Shown in pieces: positions 9,957 to 22,565 of a stretch of DNA of 64,000 nucleotides. Location of the stretch: contig ML986616.1 in NCBI GenBank assembly GCA_010094045.1, positions 1 through 64,000 of the forward strand, in the 5' to 3' direction. Under the pieces are notes generated by a model. It ran no database searches, had not been told where the DNA came from, and saw only the letters and a list, made by a program, of their open reading frames with translations. The position numbers and the translations under genes were made by a program. Position 1 is the stretch's first letter, and each line of letters opens with the position of its first letter. Source of the stretch: Lojkania enalia (lineage: Eukaryota > Ascomycota > Dothideomycetes > Pleosporales).

Positions 9957-12900
9957 TTAAGCAGGATATTGAGATCCAGGTTGTTGAGCGAAGCCCCATT
10001 CAGTTGGCTCTTGAGACACATAGCCGTGAGGCTGAGTCCCAGTATATGGATACCCACGGAACTGGCCCTGGCTCTCCTGGCTCGGCTTTAGAATTTTCTG
10101 CATCTCTTCGATATCCGAAATGATGCCGTTGAATGCATTGGCAACCTCTTGAGTGACAATGTTGCGGTTGTACTCTTTACGAGATTTCCAGATTGAATCC
10201 ATAAGGGCTGCGTTGACCTGCTCTAATTGTTCGAGTGAAAGACCCGACGATTTTTGTACAAGGCTATCATGAAGTTGATTCAGGTGACTCTCGTCTAGGG
10301 CAAGCTGAGGCTTCTCATTCTCGGCATTCAGCAATGATGCGATGTTCGTGGCGTGGCGTGGAGGAGCAGGAGCGGGCATTGGATTCTGCTGTGACAATTG
10401 GGACTGTTGCGAGTTGGACGGCTGACTGCTGACGTAATGTACTTCTGTACGACAATTGATTAACCAGATATTTTGAAGTAGGGATGACAAATGGACAAAC
10501 CTTGTGTATCAGGCAATTGAGAGCCGCCTGCCTGGGGCATCATTTCCGAAAAATCAACGCCAGCCGGGGTGACTCCATTGGTGCTCTGAGTGTTTTGAGT
10601 ATTGAACCGCCCACCAGACGATCGATCGGCGCTCTTTTCGTCACTCTTTTGTCCTGAAGTGGTGGTAGATGCACTATTGTGATATTCTCGTGGATGAGAG
10701 TTTGGAGCCATGAAAGTATGACCTGACACTTGAGATTTCTGTGTCTGTGTGCCAATTCGACTAGGCGTCTGGAACTCATGTTGAGTATTTATATCCTGAC
10801 TATTCGTCATATGAGCATCTTCGTCGGGGCGTGATGGAACGGTGGATCCGTTTTGTTGCCGAGAACTATTAGCTTCTTCTGTGCTTGTGCCGTTGGAGAG
10901 TGGTCCAGCTTGGGCCAACGTTCGTAGGGGTGTTACCGGAGGAACAGCTGATTGTCCTGGAATCGGCTCGCCGAGCAATATAGGCCCAGATGTCTCGCCA
11001 GTATCGGTAGATATCTGAGGAGGAACTTTAGCAACCTCACCTGTGACTTCCTTGCCGGCCGCAGCTTCCTTTTCGCGCTTCTCCTTGGCCACCCGCTCCC
11101 GCTCGAGCTCGCGTAGGTAGACGGCCTCACATTCTGCGGTCAAGCCTGGATTATTCTGAGAGACCATCTCGATGTCGACTTCAACATTAGCCAACATCTC
11201 GTTCGTCTTCAGCGTCCGCTCCGCATCCCCATAAGTCCTGGCATCCTTAGCAAGGGTTTTGATATCCGCAAGAAAATCTCTGGGCCGCTTATAATAGCCA
11301 TTGGAAAGTCGCTTCTCGATGTTGTTCAGGTCAAGATTGTAATATCTATTGCCACTTTCCACATGAATCAATTGGTCGACCCCTTTCGAATCTTTTATTC
11401 GCTCGAAGGGCCGCACTAGACCTTGTGCCTGCTGCTGTTCGGGCGGAAGATCGGTTCCGAAGTGGTTGGGATCTTCTTCTTCTAGCAAGTAGGCGTACAA
11501 GCTCTCATCAATTATTGGCTTGAAGAATCTCCTATAGGATTTTTTCAGTTGGTCCATAATGGGTTGAATGACAATTTTGAGCTTGTTGAGAGTCATTCTG
11601 TCTTGTTTCCTTTGACGTTTCTCTCGGGCTATAAGCTCAGTGGGATCCATGACAGGAGTAGCTTGGGGTGCAGGTTCTAGCTCAGGTAGTTCCCGCTTCT
11701 TCCGACTGTCGGGATCCGGGAAGTCGTCTGGGGACATCCGAATATAGTGGCTGATATTGTTAAAGAATTCTGAGCGAGCTTCTTTATCCGGTCGGCTTAG
11801 GAGATACTGGTTGCTCTTCGAAAAAGAAAATAAATCCATCATCATTTGAGGGTCCGGTTTGTCATCTTCGCTAATTAGCTCCATCACACCTAGTAGCAGG
11901 ATTGGCTCGTTGGCGCCGATACTACGAAGCAATAATTTGAAGGTTTTAACGGCAGGTCCAGGAAGGGTTTGGTACCAGACATCTACGTGGGGAATGTAGA
12001 TGACGCTAGGCTTATGGCGTCTAACTTCTGTAAATAGCTGGGTTATGGCCGCCTCGGGGGTCCGGGCGGGATCCTCTAGAATAGTTGGTAGATCGAACGA
12101 CTGCACGTGTAGACCTTCGATTTTATTGAGCAGTGCTGCCCCCAAGTACTGCTGTCCCATGCCTTGTATACCAGAGATGAGTAGACGGGGGCGGAAGATT
12201 CTGCCGCTTTCAAAGTTCCGTAATGTAGTTTCACGTTCAAAACCTTTTTCATCTTCGCGGTCGTCAAACGCCGCTTCCTCAAGAGCAGTGAGTTTCTTCC
12301 TCCGTGGAATGAGCTCATCGATTCGCTTGAGAATCGCCTCTAGTGGTTTCCGCAGCAAGGGTTCGATGTGTTTAGCTAGCGGCGCCGCACTGGCGGTTAC
12401 TGTCCGTTGAGATGATGGTACCATTTTGTTGACGGAGACCATGAAATCTTTAGCCAGAACCTTGATGTTAGTGGGATCGATGAGAAGTTTTTTCTCAGAC
12501 TGATATATCTGTGGATAAGTGCCCTGAACAGCATTCAAAGCAGCTTCGGTGCATAGAGCCCGGATATCTGCTCCACCATATCCTTTGGTCAATTCGGCGA
12601 GCTGATCTTTCATCTCAGGCTTCAGAGGCGGATCCCATTTTTTTGTATGGATGTCGATGATGGCACGCCGTCCCACTACACTAGGTAGAGGGAAATAGAA
12701 TTCGCGATCGAAACGGCCAGGTCGTCGCAAGGCTGGATCAACCGAATCCGGACGATTAGTGGCGCCAATGACGATGACTTGACCCCGGCCATCCATACCG
12801 TCCATGAGAGCCAAAAGAGTTGCAACAATGGATGCATGAATCTGTTCTTGTTTGCTCGATCGTACAGGTGCCAAACCATCAATCTCATCGAAGAATATGA

Positions 12901-14977
12901 TACTCGGTTGGGTTTTACGGGCTTCTTCGAACAACAAGCGAAGCTGTCGTTCGGCCTCTCCCACCCACTTGCTTAGGGCGTCGGCGCCTTTACGCATGTA
13001 GAAAGTGACTTTTTGGCCTTGATTGCTGACACTAGAAGCCAGAGCCCGGGCTAGGAGAGTCTTACCAGTACCGGGGGGTCCGTGGAAGAGTACGCCTCGA
13101 GGTGGGGTGATGTGGAAGCGTTGGAAGACCTCGGGGTAGAGAAGAGGAAGCAAAACCATCTCTTTCAGCTTGTTGATGTGGTCGTCTAATCCACCCACAC
13201 CATCAAACGTAACATTAGGATCGACTCCAAGAGGGTCAGCATCTGCGAGTGCCTTCTTATCTTTCACTCTGCCAAAATTGGCTGGGCCTCCGCCTGCGCC
13301 GGCTGCTTGTTGCGGGTCGGCGTTGTGCGATTGAGGGAAGGCAAATCCCGGGCCGGTTGCTGTTGTTGGTGTCATGCCTACCGTACCCCCGATGCCTCTT
13401 GGATGCCTCTGAATCTCATCATCACTACTGTCTGAGTCGATACCGCCGACTGCGCCCGGACCGGCGAGGCCTCCTTCTAGACCACCACCGAAAGGCCCTT
13501 GATTGCTGAAGAGGCTCCTATACGTAGAGCGCCCGCCTTTTGACCGAGGCTGGTGCTGAATAGGCGCATTCTCGTCTTCATCGAAAATTGCATTTTGTTC
13601 CGGTCGTATGAGACGATAGTCCACAGTGTTCCTTGCACGATTCCGTAATTTAGGGGCTGTGTCGTATGCAAGATCACTATCAGGGAGCCTTCGGTTGAGG
13701 CGACGCCGCTTGCTGGTGTTAAGCTCCTGCGCTTCTTCCGCCAGCTCTGCAGCATCTAAGAGTGAATCTTGATCCGAAGAATCGGAGTTCCGTCTGCTTC
13801 CTCTAGATTGTTGTCCACCTCCTCTTCGAGTGGACCTCCGTAGCGATCCTGAACCACTGTCTTCAGATGTAGAAGGCCTGCCTTTTCCATGGTCTGACTC
13901 CGACATCTCTTCATCCTTGTCGTCATCTGGGGCTGGTTCAAAGTCGCTGCTCTCATCCGCACCTCGCTTTCGCTTCACCGATTTTGCTCGAGACTGTACC
14001 GTCGTTAGTGAATTTCTAGAATATAAGGTGGTGAAGCTCACTCTTAGGTTTCTACCACCGCGGGTGACCGGGCCTTCCTCTTCAGAGTCTTCGGCTGCGC
14101 CTTCATGCTGAGACTCTTCAATAATGCCTTCCATTTCATCATCATCATCATTATCATCTGGCTCCTCTTTTTGAACTTGGGCTTCATGCTCAGGGGTGTC
14201 TTCATGACTGGCTTGGACTTGGGTTTCATCACCTCCGAGAATATCGTCGAGAGGACCAGGGCTGTCGTCGCGGATCATGGAGACTTCTTGGGATGCTTCC
14301 ATGATGGCGCTCGGGTGCTGAACCCTTGGACCCTTGCCGCCCCTCGTTGCACGCGTAATGGCGGGCTCCGGGCTGCGGGTGCCTTGCCGTACGATGTTGA
14401 CATGCCTACCAGATTCAGAGAGCTCTACGATCGGACTCTCTACATCATGTGAAAGGCGGCTGCTGCGGCGCGCGCCTGAAACTTCTGGTGTCTTCCCACG
14501 TTGAACCGATTTGCTTCCGGTCCGATTGCGCAACACGCGACCGGAGGCGTGTTCTGGCATCTTCAAAACAACTATCAACGATTGCCTGTCCGTTCCCCGT
14601 GGCTTTCGCTGAGGAGTGGCGAGCTCGTCTTCTTCCGAAGAGGTGTCTTCTATTTCGTCTTCTTCGCTTTCTTCGTACTTGATAGCCTTCTTCGTTGCGC
14701 GACGAACGCTACGACCGGTGAGGGGATTGACTTCGAGCTCCTCGTCTGACGAGCGGTCGGTGAAAGAGTCGTCTGTTACTATGGACTCGTCGTCGTCGTC
14801 GACTTCGGAGCCGGCGTAGCCTCGTCGCTGTCGCTTAGGGCCCTTTACCCTTCCACTCGATGCTGGGCGATTGCGACGTCGCTGTGGGGCGGGACGTTCG
14901 GAGGCGTCGTAGTCGAGGTCCTCGGGGTCGGACGCGTTGGGGTCGAAATCGAACTTCCTCTTTGCGCGGCTAGACAT
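9957..14977 (-). CDS. YTA7: Bromodomain AAA+ chromatin ATPase, Yta7/ATAD2 (Abo1) family
   Basis: Nuclear AAA+ histone chaperone that acts on H3-H4 and controls nucleosome density. Two exons (10501-14977, 9957-10444) give 1654 residues; the intron (GTTTGT...GTACAG) lies near the 3' end and rejoins DTQ|EVHYVSSQ. Residues 1-560 are disordered, with many acidic and basic blocks typical of the family. AAA1 carries Walker A GPPGTGKT (633-640), Walker B FFDEID (697-700) and sensor/Arg-finger segments GATNRPD and RRPGRFDRE. AAA2 is degenerate: its P-loop position reads GIQGMGQQ (about 934-942) and no DE Walker B is seen, as expected for the family. A bromodomain-like fold spans about 1125-1270; at the acetyl-lysine Asn position it reads TYGD, so it is non-canonical, as reported for yeast Yta7. 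A Gln/Ser/Thr-rich tail follows, then a short helical C-terminal segment. Confidence 0.93.
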
Positions 14978-16622
14978 CAGGGTAGATGCGGTGAAGCTAG
15001 GCTAGAGTAGGTGAGGGCTGCGGATGGAGGTGTGAGTGGAGGCCCCCAATGCGCAGCAGCGTGAATCCGGAGGATAACCAACACCACTATCTATCACAGC
15101 TCTCAGCACCGTGATCGCATGGGCAGCAAAAAAAGTGCACGATGCACATGAAATCGCGATAATCGATTCGGGCAGTAGCGCAGGCACTCAGCGGATGAAG
15201 TGCCGTGTGGTTGCGGTGATTGGAGACGCGCTAGCAGGCGGCCGATGATAAGGCAGATGGCTGCAATACGGGCGCGAAATGGCTGATGGCTGATGTAGAA
15301 CGTAGAGAAGTGCAAGACGTGCGGTGTGGGGCGACGGAGATGAGTGGCGGCTGGATGATGAGGGTCTCTAAGTTCGGTGTTGGGGGTTTTGCAAATCGCG
15401 TCTCTGCCAAGCCTTGCCGCCTGCCACACGATTTTGCGGAGCCCAAATATTGTCCCTTGCGATGCAATCACTACAACCACGAAACGTTACATTTTTTGAG
15501 CACATTTGCATAGGAAAGTCCCTTTGAAGCCTAGAAACATAAATGCAGGGTTGAAACGACCCATTTTCGAACATTGTCATGGGCTTCCAGATCCGTTATC
15601 TACACTCTTTGGCTACCATTATATTGACATCTTGAGAACCCTCGCTGCCGGCGATCGTCTGCAGGAACAGATGCGGCTCAAAAGCTTAATTTATTTTAAG
15701 CCATGTCACCGTCATGGAAACTGTGGGGGAGTTCCACGCACGTGCACAACACGTGCCGAGAGCACTCCATCACCGCTCCTTGTGTTATATGAAGGATGAA
15801 GTCTTATTCTCATGACCATGCAGCTGTTAATTCTCATGTGAAGTCTTGCATGTTACTGCTCACAAAGGCATATGTGGTGACTCTTATAGTCTTTGTCGCG
15901 GCAAATGCGGGCATCATCCACACTGCTTTCAGGTTTTAAAGGCTGTGGCGCAGAAATCTGATTGTCGAGAAGTTCTTGTATTAGCATCCCTTTACGATCG
16001 TTGGAACGTGGTGATCCCTGGCGGGACAAAAGTCTGGATAGGGCTAAAGCTAAGCGGCGTTGGTGTTGAATCACTCAGGCCACCGCCATCCCCGGTCCGA
16101 ATAGGGCTCTGTCAGCGAGCCTCCCAGACCTTTACAGCAGCCTAAAATCCTACAATTGCGCTATTGCTCAGCATTCAGATTTCGATTATGGGATATCGTT
16201 TAAGGTCTTCCAAAGTATTTTTTGTGTCATGCAAACGGTCAAAATATTCAAGGTCGCATTGAAACGCTAAAATAGCAACATCGATTTTAGTCACAAGCGA
16301 AGGACCAAGTCAAGCATTGCCGAATAGACTCGTTATATATAAACACGGAATTGAGATGTTGATAAATACATGTTCTGGCTCTTCGATCAAGACGAATATG
16401 CCCAGTATGACCAACGGTGATGTCTAGATGCCATCATTCAAGTATCCTACATACTATAATCTCCTTCTACGAATCACTATTATACATTTTCGTTACAACT
16501 ATTGGCGCAAGCATTGCAGCACCCGAATAAAGCCCATGCACAATTGGGGGACTCTAGTCCGTGCTAATCAGGCGATCGATAGCTGGATCAACTTAGATAA
16601 GGGTCGTTCTAGACGTTCATGT
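14978..16622. other. Intergenic, promoter of the Yta7-like gene
   Basis: About 1.65 kb upstream of the Yta7-like start and downstream of the next minus-strand gene. The part near 15000-15500 is GC-rich with overlapping short open frames (the longest, 125 codons at 15103-15480 minus, looks like chance). From about 16150 to 16500 it becomes AT-rich. No RNA gene or repeat was recognised. Confidence 0.45.
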
Positions 16623-17465
16623 TCACGTACCTCGGCCGTCCTCTAGCATATATCCCGAACAGTCAATCTTCCATTTACGATCTTCAACAGTGATAGACAC
16701 TGTGCCGAATCGCAGAACAGCAAATTTGAACCTCAGGAAAAAGGAGTTCCATTTTTGTTCCATGAAACGTGCCAACCACTCCCAGAAGCGTTGGGTTATG
16801 AACATACCCTCCAATCCTTGGTTAATATCCTGTGTCCTAGCACGTTCGGCCTCTCGTAACTCGGCGACAATCTGGCTGGTTTTCTCAGATAGCGTCGCGT
16901 CTCCAATATTGGACTCGATTATCTGCTCCGAGAGAAATGGGGCTATCCTTGCTTTTACGCGCAACTGCAACGGCCCTCGGAGGACGGGAACTATCTCAAT
17001 GGACGAGCACCGCGACACAGGCGCCGAAAAGATATAGCCAGCTATCCCAAGCATGATGATCGCAACAACAACATAGGTCGGACCAACAAAGAAAGAGAGG
17101 TCTTTGGGTAGCTCATATCTCCACCTTAACAGAAAAAGGGCAGAACCGACCAGTGACAATGCGAATCCATATACAGTGATATTGTAGAATCGGCGTGTGG
17201 GGGCTTGGTAGAGGAGAATCGGCTTCTTCGTAGCCTCGATAGTTCGCAGGACAGGGTCGGAGCTCATGAGGTTCCTCCTTGGTCGGGATCGGAAAGCTGA
17301 AGGATTTGCATATTGCCGGGAGGTTGGGGAAGAGAAAAACCGAGTGTCAGCGCGCAAGGCAAATAGCTGAGGGCGTGTGGAAAAGACCGTAGTCCGAATG
17401 GAGCAGGGCAGGCGGAGGGAATGCCGGTGGAAAAGGCGAGCGAAACCGCGCGAGAAGGAAGACAT
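16623..17465 (-). CDS. Mitochondrial-type protein with two membrane helices, function unknown
   Basis: Single exon, 280 residues, starting at the ATG at 17463-17465 (MSSFSRGFARLFHRHSLRL); the open frame runs a little further but has no other ATG. The first 65 residues are rich in Arg, Ser and Phe with almost no acidic residues and include a RFFSSP element, which is the look of a mitochondrial presequence. Two hydrophobic helices lie at about residues 93-113 and 125-147, with a KPILLYQAPTRRFY motif just before the first. The remaining 130 residues are soluble, with a charged helical stretch (ELREAERARTQDI) and a Trp/Phe-rich end. The helix hairpin after a YQAP-like motif recalls TMEM223/TMEM186-type mitochondrial proteins, but this is a weak resemblance. 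The gene diverges from PDX1, itself mitochondrial. Confidence 0.78.
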   Translation of the reverse strand: MSSFSRGFARLFHRHSLRLPCSIRTTVFSTRPQLFALRADTRFFSSPTSRQYANPSAFRSRPRRNLMSSDPVLRTIEATKKPILLYQAPTRRFYNITVYGFALSLVGSALFLLRWRYELPKDLSFFVGPTYVVVAIIMLGIAGYIFSAPVSRCSSIEIVPVLRGPLQLRVKARIAPFLSEQIIESNIGDATLSEKTSQIVAELREAERARTQDINQGLEGMFITQRFWEWLARFMEQKWNSFFLRFKFAVLRFGTVSITVEDRKWKIDCSGYMLEDGRGT

Positions 17466-17745
17466 ACTGTGATTGCAACTTAGCAATTACTTCAACCTTC
17501 AAGGTGCAGTTGTCCATACTTGAATTGAAACGGCGAAGCGCTAGTTTGCGCGCAGGAGTTGCCTCAAGCAATTGTATTGCATGTCAGCCGATGCCGTCGA
17601 CAAAATGTATCTAAGCCCGATGGCGCTCGGGCCCGCTTACCGCGAGGCTTCGCCCAACAAGCTGGACTTTCTTCAACATTCGATCTCCGCAGCTGTTCCT
17701 CCCCCGTCGACTCCACGGCAGGCATCTCCTGTCAATTGACCCTCT
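17466..17745. promoter_or_regulatory. Divergent promoter between two mitochondrial-protein genes
   Basis: A 280 bp interval separates the start codons of the two-helix protein (minus) and PDX1 (plus). Both products carry presequence-like N-termini, so a shared promoter would make functional sense. No specific binding site was identified. Confidence 0.55.
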
Positions 17746-19215
17746 ATGGCCTCAGTTGCCACGGTCTGCAAGCTGTCTGCGCGAGCTGCAGTGCAGCAGA
17801 TGCGAAGTCATGGCGTAAGGAGAGGTAACGGCTCACCCGCTCGGGATGGAATTCTATACTGACGGACATGATTCAGCCTTCCATGCTTCGCCGGCATCGC
17901 TCGCAGCACAGAATTTCAATATGCCAGCGCTCTCTCCGACAATGACCGAAGGTAATATCGCGACCTGGAAGGTAAAGGAAGGTACAAATGCATTCTAAAG
18001 CGTTTGCGCATTTAGCAGCTGAACATGTCCAGGCGATTCCTTCTCTGCCGGCGATGTCTTACTTGAAATCGAAACAGACAAGGCACAGATGGACGTAGAA
18101 GCACAAGACGATGGCATTCTAGCAAAGATTATTGTGTGTTAGTCCTGTTCAGAGAATATACATAGTTCTAACAATGGACACAGCAAGTGGACGGCTCAAA
18201 GTCAGTCCAGGTCGGCTCAAGGATAGCAGTCTTTGCGGAGCCTGGGGACGATTTGAGCTCGCTCGAGATTCCTGTAGAAGATAGCCCGGCGCCGCGAAAA
18301 GCAGACACCGCAAAGGAACAGTCTAAGCCAGAGCCCAAGCAGGAAAAGGCTTCTGAAGCTGTCCCAAAGCCTGCTCCATCCTCGGATGCCTCGAAGAAAG
18401 CTCCCAGCGGCAAAGCTCAGAAACAGACATACCCACTTTATCCGTCCGTCGCGCATTTACTCAAGGAAAACAGACTCCCCAAAGAGGAAGCAGACAAGAT
18501 CCCCGCCACGGGACCCAACGGCAGGCTGTTGAAGGGCGACGTACTTGCCTACCTAGGCCGGATTGAAAGCTCATACTCCGCAGAGCAGTCGGAGCGGATA
18601 GGCAAGCTTGCACATCTTGATCTTTCAAATATTAAGCTGGCGGCCCCGAAGAAGGAAGCTGTACCGGAGAAGCCAGCTGCCCCTGTGGAAGCTCCCCCGG
18701 CTATTGAAGAAGAACCAGATGTCGAGATTGCACTTTCCATATCGCTCAAGGCGGTTCTCGAGGTTCAGAAGCGCGTCCAAGAGTCAGTTGGTGTTTCCCT
18801 GCCTATATCCACGTTCATTGCCCGGGCGACTGAGCTTGCGAACGAGGATCTGCCCCGGTCAAGAAAAGCCAAGCCTACCGCAGATGACCTGTTCAATGCC
18901 GTGTTGGGTTTGGACATAGTTACCAGAAAGACTTCTCTAGGGTCGTTCACTCCCCAAGTTACGGCTTTGCCAGCGACAACCGTTGGGGTCACGAAGCCCG
19001 CTACGACGAAGAAGTCTGACATCATTGATATCCTCGCTGGAAAAAAATCTGGCCGACCTGCCAAGGCACCTGCTGTGAGCGCAGAAAAGGGCGTCGTTGG
19101 CCCTGTCAACGTATTCAGTGTGAGCGTCGCAAAGGGGGACGAGAGAAGAGCGCAAGTCTTCCTCGAGCGGGTGAAGAGTGTGCTTGAGGCGGAACCAGGA
19201 CGCCTAGTTGTCTAG
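17746..19215 (+). CDS. PDX1: Pyruvate dehydrogenase complex E3-binding protein (protein X)
   Basis: Mitochondrial matrix subunit that tethers dihydrolipoamide dehydrogenase (E3) to the pyruvate dehydrogenase core. Four exons (17746-17824, 17877-17981, 18033-18133, 18184-19215) give 438 residues. The start [16 protein letters not shown] leads into RRAFHASP, a clear presequence with a cleavage-like motif. The lipoyl domain follows ([11 protein letters not shown]...[13 protein letters not shown]) with the lipoylated Lys at about 78; exon 4 restores AKII|QVDGSK...AEPGDD. After an Ala/Pro/Lys linker comes the E3-binding domain ([11 protein letters not shown]...[11 protein letters not shown], about 178-220). 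The C-terminal 200 residues resemble the E2 fold only distantly and lack the HxxxDG catalytic motif, as expected for protein X rather than E2. The donor of intron 3 lies in a GTGTGTTAGT string with several possible GT sites. Confidence 0.93.
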
Positions 19216-20294
19216 AAAGCCAGAAGGATCTTGCAGTCTTGCCTTGTAGTCTCTGTACTATACTGCATGTTTATTAGATTAATGAGGCGCACTGGACATA
19301 TTGGTCGCTAAGCTATTGTTACTACGCTTCTCCACACCTGCATTTGATGTGGCGTGCTTGACAGATAAACGCCAGAGACGCCAGTTGTAAGCTAGCAGGC
19401 AGTTATCACTGTCGCCAGCAAAGCGTCGGAAGACTCCGGAACGGCCAGCTCCTCGAGGCGAGGCTTCGGAGAGCTTCCGCATCCGGTTTCCCGCGAGGTC
19501 TGGTCTGTTGGGTTATCTCAACAGGGTCTCCCGTTCAGGCGGACAAGTGGTTGATAGTGCCGTGGTCCGGCCAAGTAGTCCAGCTGGTCATTCTCTGGGC
19601 GACGGGCTGCACTACGGATGACGGGAACCCCTTGAGGACGTCCAGGTCTGTGTATTTAAGCATCCGGCACAACGCAGAGCCTCATGAGGCTCCAATCTAG
19701 GAATCGCTGTAGCGACAATCTCGAGTTCGCTGGACACGAGCGCCAGTGCTGCGGCTCAAGAGATGTGCTCAATTTATCCCCACGCTTTCCCGCACCCGGG
19801 GGCATAGCAGGCGAGTCCAGACGCAGGAACTCGCAGCTGATCACCAGATGGGCGGTGTGCGCGTGTTTGGTAATACCAACCACCAAGAATAACAAATATA
19901 CGGCAGAAAAAAAAAATATTGACGCAAGTCATCTGCAAAAGCCACCATTGTAGCCAGCGTCGCCCGCCGTCGTGACTGTCCACTACTGCGCGCTCCATCT
20001 GTTTGCTCTGCTTGCTGCGTGTGTCTGCGCGTGTATGGCCCCTTGCGCCCTTCCCCGTTGCTTCTCCACGCTTGCCTCCGAACCCCCGACGCTAATCGAT
20101 AGCGTTCGAGATTAAATTTTGTCTAAGCTTCCTACCGCCGAAGCTCGCACCTCAGCAAGCAGCTCTCCTGTGCGCCTTGGCCGATACCACCTCCCCCTTC
20201 ATCTGACAGCTTGCCCATTGCGATACCAGACTGCAGCATTGTCCGCTGCTCTAATTGTCCCCGAGACACCGTGATATCTCCCCTACCTCTCGCC
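19216..20294. other. Intergenic, promoter and leader of AGC1
   Basis: About 1.08 kb. It carries the PDX1 3' end and the AGC1 promoter. A CT/CC-rich pyrimidine stretch (roughly 20040-20290) directly precedes the AGC1 start, as is common in fungal leaders. No other gene was seen; the open frame at 19684-19953 looks like chance. Confidence 0.5.
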
Positions 20295-22565
20295 ATGGCC
20301 ACGGTCAAGGACCAGGTGGGCGAGGTGCTCCTAGGCACAAACGACGAGCCCCAACTGTCGCAGCTCACCCGCTCTGCCTTCATGAAACATGCGCTCAAGG
20401 ATGAGGCAACGGGCGAGTACTACCTGGGCGAGGAGCAATTCATCGATGCCGTTGCACCAGAGAGCGAGGATTATGTAAATACCCGCATCCAAAACGTGGA
20501 GAGAGAAACAGTCAGCTAACGACGCCTTCACTTCCAGCACAAGATCAAGCGCTACCAATACGGTATTCTGTTCTTGGTTGCCGACCGTGAGGGTTCGGGC
20601 AAAGTCACCCTGCAGGACTGGGCCGTCTTCCAGAACCTCCTCGCAAAGCCCGACGCCGAGTACGAAGTCATCTTCCGCTTCTTCGATAGGAGGAGAACTG
20701 GCTTCATCAACTTCGACGACTTCTACCAGACATGGAAAGCGCACAAGGCAGACACCAGCTTGCCGTTCGACTGGACCTCGGAATGGGCCACCCTCTATAT
20801 CGGATCCAAAGACAAGCGACACACAATGACATATCCCCAGTTCGCCCAGATGCTTCGTGGTCTGCAGGGAGAGCGCGTCCGACAGGCGTTCCTACACTTT
20901 GATAGGAATAAAGATGGATACATTGAACCAGAGGACTTCCAGCGCATCATCCTCGAGACGGCGAGCCACAAGCTGTCTGACTACCTTCTTGAGAACCTGC
21001 CTACTCTTTGCAACATCTCCGCTGGGAGCAAAATATCGTATGCCAATGTCCGAGCCTTCCAAAACATCATCCAGCAGATGGACATGGTAGAGCTGATAAT
21101 TCGAAATGCAACCAACAAGAGCGCAGACGGGAAGATTACGCGCACTGACTTTCTCAACGAAGCTGCCAGAATTAGTCGATTCAACCTTTATACTCCAATG
21201 GAAGCCGACATTCTCTTCCACTTCGCTGGTCTGGACGAGCCTTCCGGAAGACTAGGCCTGAAAGATTTCGCCCGAGTTCTCGATCCGTCGTGGCATAATA
21301 TCTACTCTCTTACCACCAATACTATCTCGGATGCCGGTCAGAAGGCATTTGCATCGACAAGGAGCATTCTCCACGACATCTTGGAGTCGATCCACCACTT
21401 CGCGCTTGGAAGTTTGGCAGGTGCATTTGGTGCTTTCATGGTCTACCCGATCGATTTGGTGAAGACGAGGATGCAAAATCAGAGATCGGTAGCGGGACAA
21501 GTACTGTACAAAAACTCGCTCGATTGCGCGAGGAAGGTGATCAAAAACGAGGGCTTTCTCGGTCTCTACTCTGGAGTGCTTCCTCAGCTCGTCGGAGTAG
21601 CGCCGGAGAAGGCGATCAAGCTGACGGTTAACGATTTGGTTCGGGGGAAGTTTACAGAAAAGAGCACAGGCAAGATTTGGTGGCCATGGGAACTTTTCGC
21701 AGGTGGTGCGGCCGGAGCCTGTCAAGTGGTAACTATTAACCGAAATCTTCCTCGGCCGGACAGATGGTAACCACAACGTTCCACAGATCTTTACGAACCC
21801 TCTCGAGATTGTTAAAATTAGATTGCAAGTCCAAGGCGAGGTGGCAAAGACGGTTGAAGGCGCTCCCAAGCGCTCTGCGTTATGGATCGTCAAGAACCTG
21901 GGTCTGGTCGGCCTGTACAAGGGGGCTAGTGCATGTCTATTGCGGGACGGTGAGCTTATATTTCTCCGAGACAACTGAGTTCATTGCAACTGACTAGGCC
22001 ATAAGTCCCGTTCTCGGCAATCTACTTCCCTGCTTACAGCCATCTGAAGAGAGATGTCTTCGGGGAGAGCCCGCAGAAGTCCCTCGGTGTGGTGCAGATG
22101 CTCACAGCTGGTGCGATCGCTGGTATGCCAGCAGCCTATTTCACAACACCATGCGATGTCATCAAGACACGACTGCAGGTGGAGGCACGCAAAGGCGAGG
22201 CCACATACACGGGGCTTCGGCATGCGGCTAAGACCATCTACCAACAGGAAGGATTCAAGGCATTCTTCAAGGGCGGGCCAGCCCGTATCATGCGTTCTTC
22301 ACCCCAGTTTGGCTTCACGCTCGCTGGTTACGAGGTGCTGCAGCGGGCCTTTCCGATGCCGGGTCATGCTGAGGAGGATGGACCTCGGGGTCACGTTGAA
22401 CCCGGATTGGGGCTGGCCGAAGCCAAAGCGCCGTTGCCGTACCTACGCAGCCGGAACGCTCTGAAGGTGATACTAGATCTAGACGAGAACTTTGGACGTC
22501 CGAAATTGCCGCCGGGCAAGACATGGACGGGCATCCCAGGATTCGGCGGTCGATCCCAAACTTGA
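20295..22565 (+). CDS. AGC1: Mitochondrial aspartate/glutamate carrier with EF hands
   Basis: Inner-membrane exchanger of aspartate and glutamate, part of the malate-aspartate NADH shuttle. Four exons (20295-20474, 20538-21728, 21787-21949, 22006-22565) give 697 residues. The N-terminal half is a regulatory domain facing the intermembrane space; EF-hand loops include [24 protein letters not shown] and the canonical [12 protein letters not shown], so Ca2+ control is likely. The carrier domain starts at about residue 346 and has all three repeat signatures: [16 protein letters not shown] and PCDVIKTR. Intron 3 uses the acceptor ATAAG so that [10 protein letters not shown] is restored; the nearer TAG at 21998-22000 would break the frame. 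The extra C-terminal 90 residues rich in Pro and Gly are typical of the long fungal and animal AGC form. Confidence 0.95.

Noticed and set aside
15103..15480. 125-codon open frame on the minus strand
   Set aside because: It lies in the promoter of the Yta7-like gene, overlaps other frames and shows no conserved pattern.
17466..17486. Longer start for the two-helix mitochondrial protein
   Set aside because: The upstream extension of the frame has no ATG (it would start with TTG); the ATG at 17463-17465 is used instead.
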